Shown: positions 17,739-27,834, counted from the stretch's first letter. The stretch: 64,000 nt of DNA from Stenotrophomonas terrae (GCF_001431465.1 NZ_LDJJ01000002.1:48158-112157), one strand, 5' to 3'. Numbers and translations: made by a program. The notes: generated by a model not told the origin, from the sequence alone.

Positions 17739-18947
17739 ATGTCCACGCCCGCCCCCTCCCTCATTCGGCACCCCCTGTTCAAGGGCCGCCTGCTGGCGTT
17801 TGTCGCCATCGTGCTGGTCTCGGCCAACCTGCGCAGCGCGGTTACCTCGCTGACGCCCTTGCTGGACCGGCTCGGCCACGTCTTTGATTTCGGCAGCACT
17901 ATGACCGGCGTGCTCGGCATGATGCCGACCGCCGCCTTTGCCGTGTTCGGCCTGGCCACGCCACGCATCACCCGCGCCATCGGCCTGGAACGTACCGCCG
18001 TGCTGACCATGGTGCTGGCCACCATTGGCCTGCTGCTGCGCGCCTTCTCCGACAATGTCGGCATGTTGCTGTTGGGTTCTGCCATCGCGCTGGCCGGCAT
18101 GGGCATGGGCAATGTCGTCGTGCCACCGCTGGTGAAACGCTATTTCGCCGACCGCGTTGGCACGCTGAGCACGGTCTATATCTCGGTACTGCAGGCCGGC
18201 ACGATGGTGCCCGCACTGCTTGCAGTGCCCGTCGCCGACCAGTTTGACTGGCGGGTCTCGCTGGGCATGTGGTCGTTGTTGTCGGTGGCGGCCCTGCTGC
18301 CGTGGATCCTGCTGGCACGCAGCGCCCCGCGCGTAGAGACAAGCAGCACGAATACCGAACATGCCGCCGGCCGCGTGTGGAAGACGCAGCTGGGTTGGGG
18401 CATGGCACTGATGTTCGGCATGACCTCGCTGGGCACCTATTCGCTGTTCACCTGGCTGCCCAAGGTGATGGTGGAAGCCGGTGCCAGCGAATCCTTTGGC
18501 GGCGTGATGGTGGCGGTGTACTCGGCCATCGGCCTGCTGCCATCCCTGCTGGTGCCTGCGCTGGCGGTACGCATGCGCAATCCATTCCCGATTGCGGTGA
18601 TGGTGTTCGTACTGAACCTTGTCGCGTTCGCCGGCCTGCTGTGGGCACCGATGAGCGCGCCACTGCTATGGGCGGTGATCGCCGGCCTCGGCCCATCCAC
18701 CTTCCCGTTGGGTCTAACCCTGATCAATCTGCGTACCCGCAGCCAGGCCGGTTCGGCGGCCCTGTCCGGCTTCATGCAGGGCGTTGGCTACAGCCTGGCC
18801 AGCCTCGGCCCGCTGCTGTTCGGCTGGCTGCATGGGGCCAGCAATGGCTGGGCTTGGTCGTTCGGCTTCCTTGCAGTGTGCTCGGCAATATTACTGACCG
18901 CAGCCTGGTTTGCGTGCAAGCCACAGCAGCTCGAAGACCATTGGTAA
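17739..18947 (+). CDS. MFS transporter, CynX/NimT family
   Basis: A 402-residue major facilitator protein with 12 likely helices. The N-terminal stretch [18 protein letters not shown] and the segment [10 protein letters not shown] match the CynX/NimT (cyanate / 2-nitroimidazole type) branch; a middle cytoplasmic loop (residues 193-212) splits the two halves. No cyanase or other metabolic partner is nearby, so the substrate is unknown. The start follows CGGAG a few bases upstream. The gene stands alone between the tRNA terminator and the pga promoter region. Confidence 0.85.
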   Translation: MSTPAPSLIRHPLFKGRLLAFVAIVLVSANLRSAVTSLTPLLDRLGHVFDFGSTMTGVLGMMPTAAFAVFGLATPRITRAIGLERTAVLTMVLATIGLLLRAFSDNVGMLLLGSAIALAGMGMGNVVVPPLVKRYFADRVGTLSTVYISVLQAGTMVPALLAVPVADQFDWRVSLGMWSLLSVAALLPWILLARSAPRVETSSTNTEHAAGRVWKTQLGWGMALMFGMTSLGTYSLFTWLPKVMVEAGASESFGGVMVAVYSAIGLLPSLLVPALAVRMRNPFPIAVMVFVLNLVAFAGLLWAPMSAPLLWAVIAGLGPSTFPLGLTLINLRTRSQAGSAALSGFMQGVGYSLASLGPLLFGWLHGASNGWAWSFGFLAVCSAILLTAAWFACKPQQLEDHW

Positions 18948-19197
18948 AACACTGACACCCGTGAGCATCCGCGCACGGGTGCCTTGCTGAGCGCGGCATG
19001 CACAAGCGCGCTCATATCCTTGCGTGGCACGACAAGCGTACTCAAAGCCGAGTACCCATTGCGTAACCGGTACAGAGGCTTCACATCGCATTCGCAATCC
19101 CTTCCCGCCCGTAAATGAAGGGCGCGCGGAAGGCCGAATAGCGGCTGTTTCTCCGCATTTACCACCCTGTTGTTCATCGCAGTCCACCCCCTCATCA

Positions 19198-19213
19198 CGT
19201 GATGCATGTCACG
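19198..19213. promoter_or_regulatory. CRP/Clp-like palindrome upstream of pgaABCD
   Basis: CGTGATGCATGTCACG has the form xGTGA-N6-TCACx, differing from the CRP consensus TGTGA-N6-TCACA only at the two outermost bases. In Xanthomonadaceae such sites are bound by Clp, a CRP homologue that loses DNA binding when it holds c-di-GMP. It is centred 52 bases before the pgaA ATG. Apart from a short hairpin at 18956-18981 (CACCCGTG/CACGGGTG) after the MFS gene, the rest of the 310-base gap shows nothing clear. Confidence 0.55.
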
Positions 19214-19257
19214 CTTTTTGGCTGTGAGTACTGGCTTGATGGATTACAGGGTCTTTC

Positions 19258-21291
19258 ATGGATGTGTGGAAACCGCTCGCTCTGAGCGCCGCTTTGGCTC
19301 TAACGCTATACGCCGGCAACAACAACGCAGTGGCTGCACCGTCGATTGGAGATGCCACGCTGGCATCGATAACCGCGTATCGGCAGCAAGGGCAATGGCT
19401 GCAGGCCCTTGCCGAGATACAGCGCTTGCAGCAGCGTTCGCCACAAGACGCCGTGCTCTACCAACTGCAGGTACTGACCCTTTCCGATATCGGCAACGCG
19501 GCCCAGGCATGGCGGCTTGCACAGGCACGGCCCACGCTGTTCGACAAGGCACAGCAGCAACGCCTGGATGCCAACTATCTGTCCAAGCTGGTGGGATGGA
19601 GCCTTGCCTATGGCAAGAGCGAACAGACCCAGCTGGCCGAAGCCGAGCAGGCACTGGCCCACATGCAGCAACTGCTGGATGCCGACAGCCTGTCGCCGCG
19701 CACAGCACCACCGCGCATCCGCTATGACCGGCTGATCCTGCTCAACCGGCTTGCCCGGCACGCGCAGGTACGCGAGGAATATCGCGATCTTGTGCGCGAG
19801 GGCCTGACCCCGCCGGACTATGTGTTGCCAGCCGTTGGTGATTCACTGCTGGCCAGCCGCCACCCGCTCGAGGCCATTCCGGTATTGCAGGCCGCTGCCC
19901 GCAACAAGCTGCAGGATGGCGACCAGAGCCGCAGCGAGCTGGCCTATGCCCTTCTGGAAAGCGGCCAGACCCGGACACTGATCGCCCAGCTGCAACAATG
20001 GCGCGATGCCGAAACCCCGTTCCTGCGCCGCGAAGGCGCCAAGCAATCCTTCCAGAACTGGGCGCGCTACGACGCGGATATCACCTTGTCCATGGTCCGC
20101 GCCTACAGCGGCGACCTGCCGACTGCGCAGCGTGAACTTGAGGGCCTGGCGGAAAAAGCGCCTGCAAACGGCGGCCTGTTGTCATCGCTGGGCAAGGTCT
20201 ACCAGATGCGTGGCTGGCCGCGGCGCGGCCTGCAATACCAGCAGATGGCACACACACTGGAGCCGCGCGAACTGCCTGCACGGCTCGGCATGCAAGAAGC
20301 CTGGATGGAACTGCAGCGCGATGACCTGGCCCGGCCATTGCACGACGACATGCAGCGCCTGCATCCCGATCAGCCTGAAGTGCAACGCATGCACCAGCTC
20401 TGGCGCGTGCACCGCGGCTGGCAGGCGTATGCCTATAGCAACATCGGCCGCAGCAGCGGCGGCGATTCTCCATTGGGCGACCAGGACCGCCATAGCGGCG
20501 TGGAACTGCAGTCGCCCGTCCTCGATGATCGCTGGCGGATAGTGGCGTTTGCCGATCGCCGCAGCGTCGACTACACCCAGCGCACCCTCAAACCATTGCG
20601 TACCGGTGGCGGCGTGCGCTATGCCCATGCACAACTGGACGCCGAACTGCTGCTCAACCATGCCAATGACGGCATCGGGGGCACGGGTGCCCAGCTCGGC
20701 CTGGGTTGGCAGTTCAACGACTACTGGCATGCTGCCGCCACGATGGTACGCAACGACGCCGAAGCCTCGTTGCAGGCACGTGCGGCCGGCATCAGCGCCA
20801 ATAGCGCCAGCCTGGCCGCGCGCTACCGCAGCAGCGAGCGCAGCCGCTGGAACTTCGCGCTCAGCCGCTTCCACTACAGCGACGGCAATGATCGCGACCT
20901 TGCCGAGGTTGGAACCGAACAACGCCTGTTCACCAGCCCGACCCTGCTCGTCGATGGGCTAGTCAACGCCTACGCGGGCCGCGGCAGCCGCGACGACGTG
21001 CCCTACTTCAATCCCTCGCGCGACGCCTTCGCCGAGGCTGGGGTGCGCCTGGATCACCTGACCTGGCGCCACTACGACCAGCACTTCCGCCAGCAACTGA
21101 CGCTGGCCGTAGCCAATTACTGGCAGCAAGGCTACGGCACCGCGTTGATTCCGCGCGCCGAATACCGCCACGAGTGGCAGTTGGGTCTGGGCCGGGTACT
21201 GGAGTACGGCGTGAACTGGTCACGACCCGTGTACGACGGGCGCCGTGAGCAGCACATCGGGCTTGATGCCGCCTTCCGCTGGGGACAATGA
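19258..21291 (+). CDS. pgaA: Poly-beta-1,6-GlcNAc export porin PgaA
   Basis: PgaA is the outer-membrane exporter of the biofilm polysaccharide PNAG. The 677-residue product has a signal peptide (hydrophobic to about residue 20, ending near AVAAP), an N-terminal superhelical TPR region (about residues 35-390) that binds the polymer, and a C-terminal beta-barrel (from about 400) with alternating aromatic strands and a final LDAAFRWG. It is somewhat shorter than E. coli PgaA (807). It is first of the four-gene pga operon; pgaB starts 1 base after its stop. Confidence 0.92.
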   Translation: MDVWKPLALSAALALTLYAGNNNAVAAPSIGDATLASITAYRQQGQWLQALAEIQRLQQRSPQDAVLYQLQVLTLSDIGNAAQAWRLAQARPTLFDKAQQQRLDANYLSKLVGWSLAYGKSEQTQLAEAEQALAHMQQLLDADSLSPRTAPPRIRYDRLILLNRLARHAQVREEYRDLVREGLTPPDYVLPAVGDSLLASRHPLEAIPVLQAAARNKLQDGDQSRSELAYALLESGQTRTLIAQLQQWRDAETPFLRREGAKQSFQNWARYDADITLSMVRAYSGDLPTAQRELEGLAEKAPANGGLLSSLGKVYQMRGWPRRGLQYQQMAHTLEPRELPARLGMQEAWMELQRDDLARPLHDDMQRLHPDQPEVQRMHQLWRVHRGWQAYAYSNIGRSSGGDSPLGDQDRHSGVELQSPVLDDRWRIVAFADRRSVDYTQRTLKPLRTGGGVRYAHAQLDAELLLNHANDGIGGTGAQLGLGWQFNDYWHAAATMVRNDAEASLQARAAGISANSASLAARYRSSERSRWNFALSRFHYSDGNDRDLAEVGTEQRLFTSPTLLVDGLVNAYAGRGSRDDVPYFNPSRDAFAEAGVRLDHLTWRHYDQHFRQQLTLAVANYWQQGYGTALIPRAEYRHEWQLGLGRVLEYGVNWSRPVYDGRREQHIGLDAAFRWGQ

Positions 21292-21292
21292 C

Positions 21293-23191
21293 ATGCGCAC
21301 CACCTCCTTCGCACTGCTCGCCTTCTGGCTGTTGGCTGCGTTCTGCATCACCGGCAAGGCCTACGCCCAGTCGCCGATCGATCTGGATGCAGCAGACAAC
21401 GGCCTGCTGGTGTTGAGCTATCACGATATCCGCGACGATGTCGCCAACCATGGCGACCCTGATCTGTATGCGGTGAGCACGCAGAACTTCGCCGCCCACC
21501 TGGATTGGCTGTCCAGCCATGGCTACCACCCGGTCTCGCTGTCACAGCTGATCGATGCGGCCCATGGCGGCCCGCCACTGCCGCCGCAACCGGTGTTGCT
21601 GACCTTCGATGACGGCCTGCGCAGCGCCTACGACAAGGTCTTCCCGCTGCTGCAGGCCTATCACTACCCGGCAGTGATGGCGGTGATCACCGACTACGTG
21701 GACCTGCCAGCAGACCGCCGCATCGACTACGGGCATCGTTTCTTCACCCATGATGATTTCCTCACCTGGGCACAGATCCGCGAGATGCAGGCCAGCGGCC
21801 TGGTCGACATCGCCAGCCACACCGACAACCTGCACCACGGCGTGCAATCCAATCCGCAGGGCAACTCGACACCGGCGGCGATCACCCGCATCTACGACCC
21901 GGCAACGGCACGCTACGAAACCGCCGAGGCCTATGCCAAGCGCATCCGCGATGACCTGTCGCTGAGCGTGCGCCGCATCGTCGACAACACCGGCGTTGCT
22001 CCGCGCGCCATCGTCTGGCCCTACGCCGCCTACAACGCCTTCAGCAACCAGGTCGCAGCCGATCTGGGCATGCGCGTGTCCTTCGATCTGGAAGGCCGCA
22101 GCACCCCCGTCACCCAGAACCTGAGCGGGCTGGCGCGCCTGCTGATGATGGACAACCCCACCGTCATCGACCTTGCCCGCGAACTGCGCCGCGACATGCA
22201 GCTGGAGAACGTGCGGGCGCTGCAGATCGACCTGGACATGGTCTACGACGCCGATCCAGAGCAGCAGTCGCGCAATCTCGATGCGCTGATCGAGCGGGTC
22301 AAGCGGATCGGCCCAAGCCATGTCTATCTGCAGGCCTTTGCCGACCCCGATGGCAACGGTTCGGCCGACGCACTGTATTTCCCCAACCGGCACCTGCCGA
22401 TGCGCGCGGACCTGTTCAACCGCGTTGCCTGGCAGCTCAAGACCCGTGCCGAAGTGCAGGTCTATGCCTGGTTGCCGGTGCTCGGCTATGAACTGCCCGA
22501 CCCTGCCCAGCGCAGTGCCCTGCAGATACACAGCAAGGAGCGTGACGGCATCTTCCGGCTGGATTTCACCAAGCCGCAGGCGCACCACATCATCAAGGAC
22601 ATCTACGAAGACCTGGCGATCAACTCCTACTTCGAAGGCCTGCTGTTCCATGATGATGCCTACCTGCGCGACACCGAGCTGGCGCAGCTGCCGGCAGAAG
22701 GCGAAGAGGGCGCGCGCACCAAGGCGCTGATCGACTTCACCCTGGAACTGCGCGATGCCGCGCAGCGCTGGCGCCCCAAGCTGGCCACCGTGCGCAACCT
22801 GTATGCACGGCCGGTGCTGCAGCCGAACAGCGCGGCCTGGTTCGCACAGCGCCTGGACCTGTTCAACCAGGCCTACACGCACACCGCACTGATGGCGATG
22901 CCGTGGATGGAACAAAGCCGCCATCCCGAGCGCTGGCTTGACCAGCTGGTCACTGCAGTCAAACAGCACGATCCGGACTTCAACAAGACCCTGTTCGAAC
23001 TGCAGACCCTGGACTGGCGCACGCGCCAACCCATTCCCGGCGCACGCCTGCGCGCGCAGATACGCCGCCTGCAGGCTGCCGGGGTCAAGCATATCGCCTG
23101 GTACCCGGACGACTTCATTGGCAACCGGCCGGCACTGGAAGATGCACGCGCAGCGATGTCGGTGCGCAACTTCCCGTACGAGGAGAAGTGA
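21293..23191 (+). CDS. pgaB: PNAG de-N-acetylase PgaB
   Basis: PgaB removes some N-acetyl groups from PNAG in the periplasm, which is needed for export. The N-terminal carbohydrate-esterase-4 domain has YHD (43-45), TFDDG (104-108) and SHTDNLH (175-181), giving a D107/H176/H181 metal triad with the same 69-residue spacing as E. coli D115/H184. The C-terminal half is the glycoside-hydrolase-like domain that binds or cleaves the polymer (ALQIDLDMVYD, LLFHDDAYL). The start at 21293 exposes a signal peptide ending AYAQ. Unlike E. coli PgaB it lacks a good lipobox, so it is probably not a lipoprotein. Confidence 0.94.
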   Translation: MRTTSFALLAFWLLAAFCITGKAYAQSPIDLDAADNGLLVLSYHDIRDDVANHGDPDLYAVSTQNFAAHLDWLSSHGYHPVSLSQLIDAAHGGPPLPPQPVLLTFDDGLRSAYDKVFPLLQAYHYPAVMAVITDYVDLPADRRIDYGHRFFTHDDFLTWAQIREMQASGLVDIASHTDNLHHGVQSNPQGNSTPAAITRIYDPATARYETAEAYAKRIRDDLSLSVRRIVDNTGVAPRAIVWPYAAYNAFSNQVAADLGMRVSFDLEGRSTPVTQNLSGLARLLMMDNPTVIDLARELRRDMQLENVRALQIDLDMVYDADPEQQSRNLDALIERVKRIGPSHVYLQAFADPDGNGSADALYFPNRHLPMRADLFNRVAWQLKTRAEVQVYAWLPVLGYELPDPAQRSALQIHSKERDGIFRLDFTKPQAHHIIKDIYEDLAINSYFEGLLFHDDAYLRDTELAQLPAEGEEGARTKALIDFTLELRDAAQRWRPKLATVRNLYARPVLQPNSAAWFAQRLDLFNQAYTHTALMAMPWMEQSRHPERWLDQLVTAVKQHDPDFNKTLFELQTLDWRTRQPIPGARLRAQIRRLQAAGVKHIAWYPDDFIGNRPALEDARAAMSVRNFPYEEK

Positions 23192-24445
23192 GTGGAAATG
23201 CATCCGCTGGTCTACGCATTGCTGCAGTTCGCGTTCTTCTACCCGTTGATCATGGCGTTCTTCTGGATGTCCGGCGGGCTGTATTACTTCTTCCGGCGCG
23301 AACGCAAGGCGCGTGATCGCCACGATCCGCCGCCGCTGGAACACTACCCGTTCGCCTCGATCCTGATCCCCTGCCACAACGAAGCCGACAACCTGGAAGA
23401 CACGCTGGGGGCGGCGCTCAACCAGCGTTATCCGGACTACGAGGTCATCGCCATCAACGATGGCAGCAGCGATGACACCGGCGTCCGCCTGGATGCACTG
23501 GTACTGCAGCATCCGCGCCTGCGGGTGATCCATCTGGACCGCAACATGGGCAAGGCCAATGCACTGCGCATGGGCGCGCTTGCCGCGCATTCGGACTACC
23601 TGGTCTGCATCGATGGCGATGCGATGCTGGAGTCCTATGCCACCCACTGGCTGGTCTGGCACCTCACCTCGGGCCCACGCGTGGGCGCGGTGACCGGCAA
23701 CCCGCGCATCCGCAACCGCTCCACCCTGCTCGGCCGCCTGCAGGTGGCCGAGTTCTCCTCGATCATCGGCATGATCAAGCGCGCCCAGCGCGTATATGGC
23801 CGCATCTTCACCATATCCGGGGTGATCGCCGGCTTCCGCCGCACCGCCCTGCATCGCATCGGCTATTGGGCCGAGGACATGGTGACCGAGGACATCGACA
23901 TCAGCTGGCGGCTGCAACTGGACCATTGGGATATCCGCTACGAACCCAATGCGTTGTGCTTCATCCTGATGCCCGAAACCCTGCGTGGCCTGTGGCGACA
24001 GCGACTGCGCTGGGCCCAGGGCGGCGTGGAAGTGGCCCTGCGCCACGCCCGCGCACTGTTGAGCTGGCGCAGCCGGCGCATGTGGGGGTTGCTACTGGAA
24101 TACCTGTTCAGCGTGGTCTGGGCCTACACCATGGCCACCATCCTGGTGCTATGGGTGCTGGGCAGGTTCATTCCCATGCCGCCGCAGCTGTACATCTCCA
24201 GCGTGTTGCCGCATTGGCACGGCGTGATGCTGGCGCTGGTGTGCCTGGCCCAGTTCGCCAGCAGCCTGATCATCGACCGGCGCTACGAGACCCATGTCGG
24301 CCGCAATTACTTCTGGGTGATCTGGTACCCGGTGGCGTATTGGCTGATCAGCCTGTTGACCACCGTCGTGGCCGTACCCAAGACCCTGCTGAAACCCCGC
24401 GGCAAGCGCGCCACCTGGGTCAGCCCTGACCGGGGAATCCGATGA
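23192..24445 (+). CDS. pgaC: PNAG synthase catalytic subunit PgaC
   Basis: PgaC is the inner-membrane family-2 glycosyltransferase that polymerises UDP-GlcNAc. The 417-residue product has an N-terminal helix, then a GT-A domain with INDGSSDD, the DxD-type CIDGDAML, TEDIDISW (catalytic base region) and the product-binding QRLRWAQGG, followed by C-terminal helices. GTG 23192 comes directly after the pgaB stop, but the AGGAGAAG at 23181-23188 is better spaced for ATG 23198; the difference is two residues. In E. coli PgaC and PgaD are together activated by c-di-GMP. Confidence 0.95.
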   Translation: MEMHPLVYALLQFAFFYPLIMAFFWMSGGLYYFFRRERKARDRHDPPPLEHYPFASILIPCHNEADNLEDTLGAALNQRYPDYEVIAINDGSSDDTGVRLDALVLQHPRLRVIHLDRNMGKANALRMGALAAHSDYLVCIDGDAMLESYATHWLVWHLTSGPRVGAVTGNPRIRNRSTLLGRLQVAEFSSIIGMIKRAQRVYGRIFTISGVIAGFRRTALHRIGYWAEDMVTEDIDISWRLQLDHWDIRYEPNALCFILMPETLRGLWRQRLRWAQGGVEVALRHARALLSWRSRRMWGLLLEYLFSVVWAYTMATILVLWVLGRFIPMPPQLYISSVLPHWHGVMLALVCLAQFASSLIIDRRYETHVGRNYFWVIWYPVAYWLISLLTTVVAVPKTLLKPRGKRATWVSPDRGIR

Positions 24446-24939
24446 ACGAAAAACATTCGCTGGACGCGAACCATGACAACCACCGCTTTGATTCACGGCT
24501 GATCCGCAAGCCGCAGCAACAGCCACGCCTGCAGCGCGGCCTATGGGGCATGGTCAATGTCGCGTTCTGGGTGCTGATGCTCTATCTGCTGCTGCCACTG
24601 CTGACGCTGCTGCTGTGGCTGCTTGGCATCCGCGTGGCCTGGCAACAGCTGTACGAGTACCAGGACCACGTTGATCCCTTCCTCCTACTGGCTGCCCCGG
24701 TCATCCTTGCCTGCTGCGCGCTGTCCTTGATCGCCTGGGCCGAATACAACCGCATGCGTTTCAGTGGCAAGGAGCGCAGGGCCCCGGTCCCGGTGATAAG
24801 CCAGGCGCAGATCGCCGCCGATCTTGGCGCTGGGCCGGAGGTCAGCCAGGCCATCGGCCAGACCCGCTCGGTGGTGTTGCACATGGACGACCAGGCTCGA
24901 CCCGCCAGCCTCAGCGCCGGCCCACTGCCGCCGCGCTGA
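24442..24939 (+). CDS. pgaD: PNAG synthase accessory subunit PgaD
   Basis: A 165-residue inner-membrane protein with two helices (about residues 33-60 and 75-98), RGLWGMVNVAFWVLMLYLLLPLL in the first, and a hydrophilic C-terminal tail. PgaD is a weakly conserved small partner that binds c-di-GMP with PgaC to switch on synthesis. It overlaps pgaC by ATGA and converges with proA 10 bases later. Confidence 0.88.
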   Translation: MNEKHSLDANHDNHRFDSRLIRKPQQQPRLQRGLWGMVNVAFWVLMLYLLLPLLTLLLWLLGIRVAWQQLYEYQDHVDPFLLLAAPVILACCALSLIAWAEYNRMRFSGKERRAPVPVISQAQIAADLGAGPEVSQAIGQTRSVVLHMDDQARPASLSAGPLPPR

Positions 24940-24949
24940 TCCGCGTGAT

Positions 24950-26206
24950 TCAGTGCGGCCGGTGCCGCACCTGACCCTCGCCGCGCACCACGAAGCGTTC
25001 GACCGTGAGTGCTTCCAGGCCCATCGGCCCATAGGAATGCAGGCGCGTGGTGGAGATGCCGATCTCCGCGCCCAGACCCAGCTCGCCGCCATCGGAGAAG
25101 CGCGACGAGGCATTGACCATCACCACCGCCGAACGCAGTGCGCGTACGAAGGCCTCGCCATGCGCCCCATTGCCGGTGGCGATGACTTCGGTGTGATCGG
25201 AGGTATAGGTCTGGATATGGGCGATGGCCGCAGCCATGTCCGGCACGATGCGTATCGCCAGGATCAGATCCAGGTACTCGGCGGCGTAATCGTCTTCGGT
25301 CGCAGCGGTGATGCCCGGCAGCAACGCCTGGCTGGCCGCATCGCCGCGCAGTTCCACCCCGCGCTCGCGCAGTGCCGCTGCTGCCAATGGCAGCAAGCGC
25401 GGCGCGATATCCGCGTGCACCAGCAGCGTCTCCAGCGAGTTGCAGGCAGCCGGCCGGGTGGTCTTGCCATCAATGAGCAGATCCACCGCCAATTGCAGAT
25501 CAGCGCTGTCATCCACATACAGATGGCAGACACCCTTGTAGTGCTTGATCACTGGTACGCGTGCGTGCTCGGCGACAAAGCGGATCAAGCCCTCGCCGCC
25601 GCGTGGAATCGCCAGATCGATGATGTCGTTGAGCTGCAGCAATTCCAGCATGGTCTCGCGGCGCAGGTCTTCCACCAGGGTCAGCGCGGCATCGGCCACC
25701 CCGGCCTCGCGCAAGGCGCGCTTGAGGCTGGCGGCGATTGTCGTGTTGGAATGGATGGCTTCCGAGCCACCGCGCAGGATCACGCCGTTGCCGGCCTTGA
25801 TGCATAGCGCGGCGGCATCTGCGGTCACATTCGGCCGCGCTTCGTAGATCATCGCGATCACGCCCAGCGGCACCCGCACCTTCTGCACGCGGATGCCATT
25901 GGGCCGCGCATAATCGCGGGTGACTTCGCCAACCGGATCAGGCAGGGCCGCAACCTCGCGCAATGCGTCGGCGACGCCGCGCAGGCGCTCCGGGTTCAAG
26001 GCCAGGCGATCAAGCATCGCACTGCCCACGCCCTTGTCGCGCGCCGCCTGCAGGTCCTGTGCATTGGCCGCAAGGATGCCGTCGGCATCCGCCTCCAGCG
26101 CATCGGCCATCGATCGCAGCAGCGTACTGCGCTCCTCGGTGGACAGCTGGGCCAGCTGTTGCGCGGCGTCACGGCATTGCAATGCCAGTTGGCGGATATC
26201 ACTCAT
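24950..26206 (-). CDS. proA: Gamma-glutamyl phosphate reductase
   Basis: ProA reduces glutamate-5-phosphate to glutamate-5-semialdehyde with NADPH, the second step of proline synthesis, in the cytoplasm. The 418-residue product is an aldehyde-dehydrogenase-fold enzyme with the catalytic Cys in [11 protein letters not shown] and [15 protein letters not shown] and [12 protein letters not shown] of the family. It is last of the run that begins at argF', 30 bases after proB, the enzyme whose unstable product it uses. Confidence 0.97.
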   Translation of the reverse strand: MSDIRQLALQCRDAAQQLAQLSTEERSTLLRSMADALEADADGILAANAQDLQAARDKGVGSAMLDRLALNPERLRGVADALREVAALPDPVGEVTRDYARPNGIRVQKVRVPLGVIAMIYEARPNVTADAAALCIKAGNGVILRGGSEAIHSNTTIAASLKRALREAGVADAALTLVEDLRRETMLELLQLNDIIDLAIPRGGEGLIRFVAEHARVPVIKHYKGVCHLYVDDSADLQLAVDLLIDGKTTRPAACNSLETLLVHADIAPRLLPLAAAALRERGVELRGDAASQALLPGITAATEDDYAAEYLDLILAIRIVPDMAAAIAHIQTYTSDHTEVIATGNGAHGEAFVRALRSAVVMVNASSRFSDGGELGLGAEIGISTTRLHSYGPMGLEALTVERFVVRGEGQVRHRPH

Positions 26207-26236
26207 GTCCTGCCCTGCTATTGATCAAGAAGTGGC

Positions 26237-27481
26237 TTACAGCAACACCAGGTCATCGCGATGGACCACGTTGTCGCCGTAGTTGTAGCCGAGGATGGAT
26301 TCGATTTCGCGGGTGTGATGCTGGCTGATGCGCCGGATGTCGACGGCGGAGTACTGGCTGACGCCGCGGGCGATCTGTTGTTGGCCCTGTGCATCGAACA
26401 GCCGTACTTCCACCATGTCGCCGCGCCGGAACTCGCCTTCCGCACCGACCACGCCACCGGGCAGCAGCGAGGCGCCCTTGTCGCGCAGCGCCCGCGCCGC
26501 GCCGGCGTCGATCAGGATCGCGCCGGCTTCCAACGGAGCGTGCTTCAACCAGTACTTACGCGCAGCAATGCGCGACTGCCCCGCATGCAGACGCGTGCCG
26601 TGCAGGCGGCCCTGCGCCAGCCCGCGCACCACGTCGCTGTTGCGACCATTGAACAGGAAGGTATCAATGCCGGCGGCACCAGCCTTGGCCGCCGCCTGCA
26701 GTTTGGTATGCATGCCACCGGTGCCGACCGCACTGCCACTGCCGCCGGCCATGGCCATGATTTCCGGGGTCAGCGCAGTGACTTCGTTGATCGGCTGTGC
26801 ATCCGCATGGCTGCGTGGGTCGGCGGTATACAGACCGTCGATATCGGTGGCGATGAACAGTGCGTCGGCATCCACCAAGGCGGCGACGATGGCGGCGAGG
26901 TTGTCGTTGTCGCCGAGCTTGAGCTCGTCCACCGACACGGTGTCGTTTTCATTGATGACCGGCAACGCACCCAGGGCCAGCAGCTCGTTGAGCGTGGCGC
27001 GTGCATTGAGGTAGCGGCGGCGATTGCGCAGGTCGTCATGGGTCAACAGCACCTGCGCGACCGGGCGCTCGAAGAAGCGCTGCCACAGCGCGATCAACTG
27101 CGCCTGGCCGAGCGCGGCCAGGGCCTGGCGCGCGGCCATCGCCGCACCGGCTTCAGCCGCCTTGGGCAAGATGGCGCGCCCGGCAGCGACCGCGCCGGAG
27201 GAAACGATCACCACTTCCCGCCCTGCCAGCACATTGGCTGAGACGAACTGCGCCAGCCCCAGCGCAAAGCGCGGGGTCAGGCCGCCACCGTCGGCCGCCA
27301 GCAGGCTGCTGCCCACCTTGAGCACGGCACGGCGCCACTGCGGCAGCGTTTGTTCGGTGAACGGCGAAAACGAGGACTGGTTCATGGGATCAGCGGGTAC
27401 TCCACTCATGGACGGTGAGCTCGGAACTGCCGTGGGCGGCAGCGTTTGTTCGGTGAACGGCGAAAACGAGGACTGGTTCAT
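26237..27481 (-). CDS. proB: Glutamate 5-kinase with duplicated N-terminus
   Basis: ProB phosphorylates glutamate to start proline synthesis and is the feedback-controlled step. The kinase domain begins AVLKVGSSLL and contains VIVSSGAVAAG, NENDTVS and a GTGGMHTKLQAA region; a C-terminal PUA domain (about the last 90 residues) follows. The 5' end is unusual: an exact 96-bp tandem duplication puts two in-frame ATGs, each opening MNQSSFSPFTEQTLP, at 27481 and 27385. From 27385 the protein has the family-like 382 residues; from 27481 it has 414. ATG 27481 is listed because it sits 4 bases after the yciI stop, where re-initiation would occur. Both ATGs have the same 50 upstream bases. Confidence 0.95.
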   Translation of the reverse strand: MNQSSFSPFTEQTLPPTAVPSSPSMSGVPADPMNQSSFSPFTEQTLPQWRRAVLKVGSSLLAADGGGLTPRFALGLAQFVSANVLAGREVVIVSSGAVAAGRAILPKAAEAGAAMAARQALAALGQAQLIALWQRFFERPVAQVLLTHDDLRNRRRYLNARATLNELLALGALPVINENDTVSVDELKLGDNDNLAAIVAALVDADALFIATDIDGLYTADPRSHADAQPINEVTALTPEIMAMAGGSGSAVGTGGMHTKLQAAAKAGAAGIDTFLFNGRNSDVVRGLAQGRLHGTRLHAGQSRIAARKYWLKHAPLEAGAILIDAGAARALRDKGASLLPGGVVGAEGEFRRGDMVEVRLFDAQGQQQIARGVSQYSAVDIRRISQHHTREIESILGYNYGDNVVHRDDLVLL

Positions 27482-27531
27482 GGGATCAGCGGGTACTCCA
27501 CTCATGGACGGTGAGCTCGGAACTGCCGTGG
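27340..27531. repeat. Exact 96-bp tandem duplication across yciI/proB junction
   Basis: Bases 27340-27435 and 27436-27531 are identical and directly adjacent. Each unit holds the first 46 bases of proB, the 4-base gap and the last 46 bases of yciI. The unit is a multiple of three with no stop in the proB frame, so proB stays open through both copies, and yciI is intact because its end lies wholly in the upstream copy. No divergence between copies suggests a recent event or an unstable, reversible repeat. Confidence 0.97.
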
Positions 27532-27743
27532 ATGGCCAGCGGGTCAGTAGCGACGATGGCCTTGGCCTGTTCAAGCGTATCGATGTTCTTCAACACGTAG
27601 GCGCCACCGCTGCCGCCACTGAAGCCGCCGGTGAGGTGCAGGCGGTCATCGGCACTGAGCGCGTCGAGAAACGCTATGTGTGGGCCAATTACCGCGTCAT
27701 CGAAGGATGGCTTGCGCATGGCCATTACCAGGTAGAGCTTCAT
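27486..27743 (-). CDS. YciI-family protein
   Basis: An 85-residue cytoplasmic protein of the YciI/YCII dimeric alpha-beta barrel family: it opens MKLYLVMAMRKP and has HIAFLDALSADDRL and GGAYVLKNIDTLEQAKAIVATDP, covering the usual His/Asp pocket. The biochemical role of most members is unknown. The start at 27743 has an AAGGAGA Shine-Dalgarno. It sits between the arg genes and proB; its last 15 codons are repeated downstream within proB through the 96-bp duplication. Confidence 0.85.
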   Translation of the reverse strand: MKLYLVMAMRKPSFDDAVIGPHIAFLDALSADDRLHLTGGFSGGSGGAYVLKNIDTLEQAKAIVATDPLAIHGSSELTVHEWSTR

Positions 27744-27834
27744 TGCATTCTCCTTTGCTGCATATGACACCACGTGGGAGCGCGGATGGCGCGTTTGCTT
27801 TCGCTTGGAACTTGCTTGGTGGGGCTTGGGCTTG

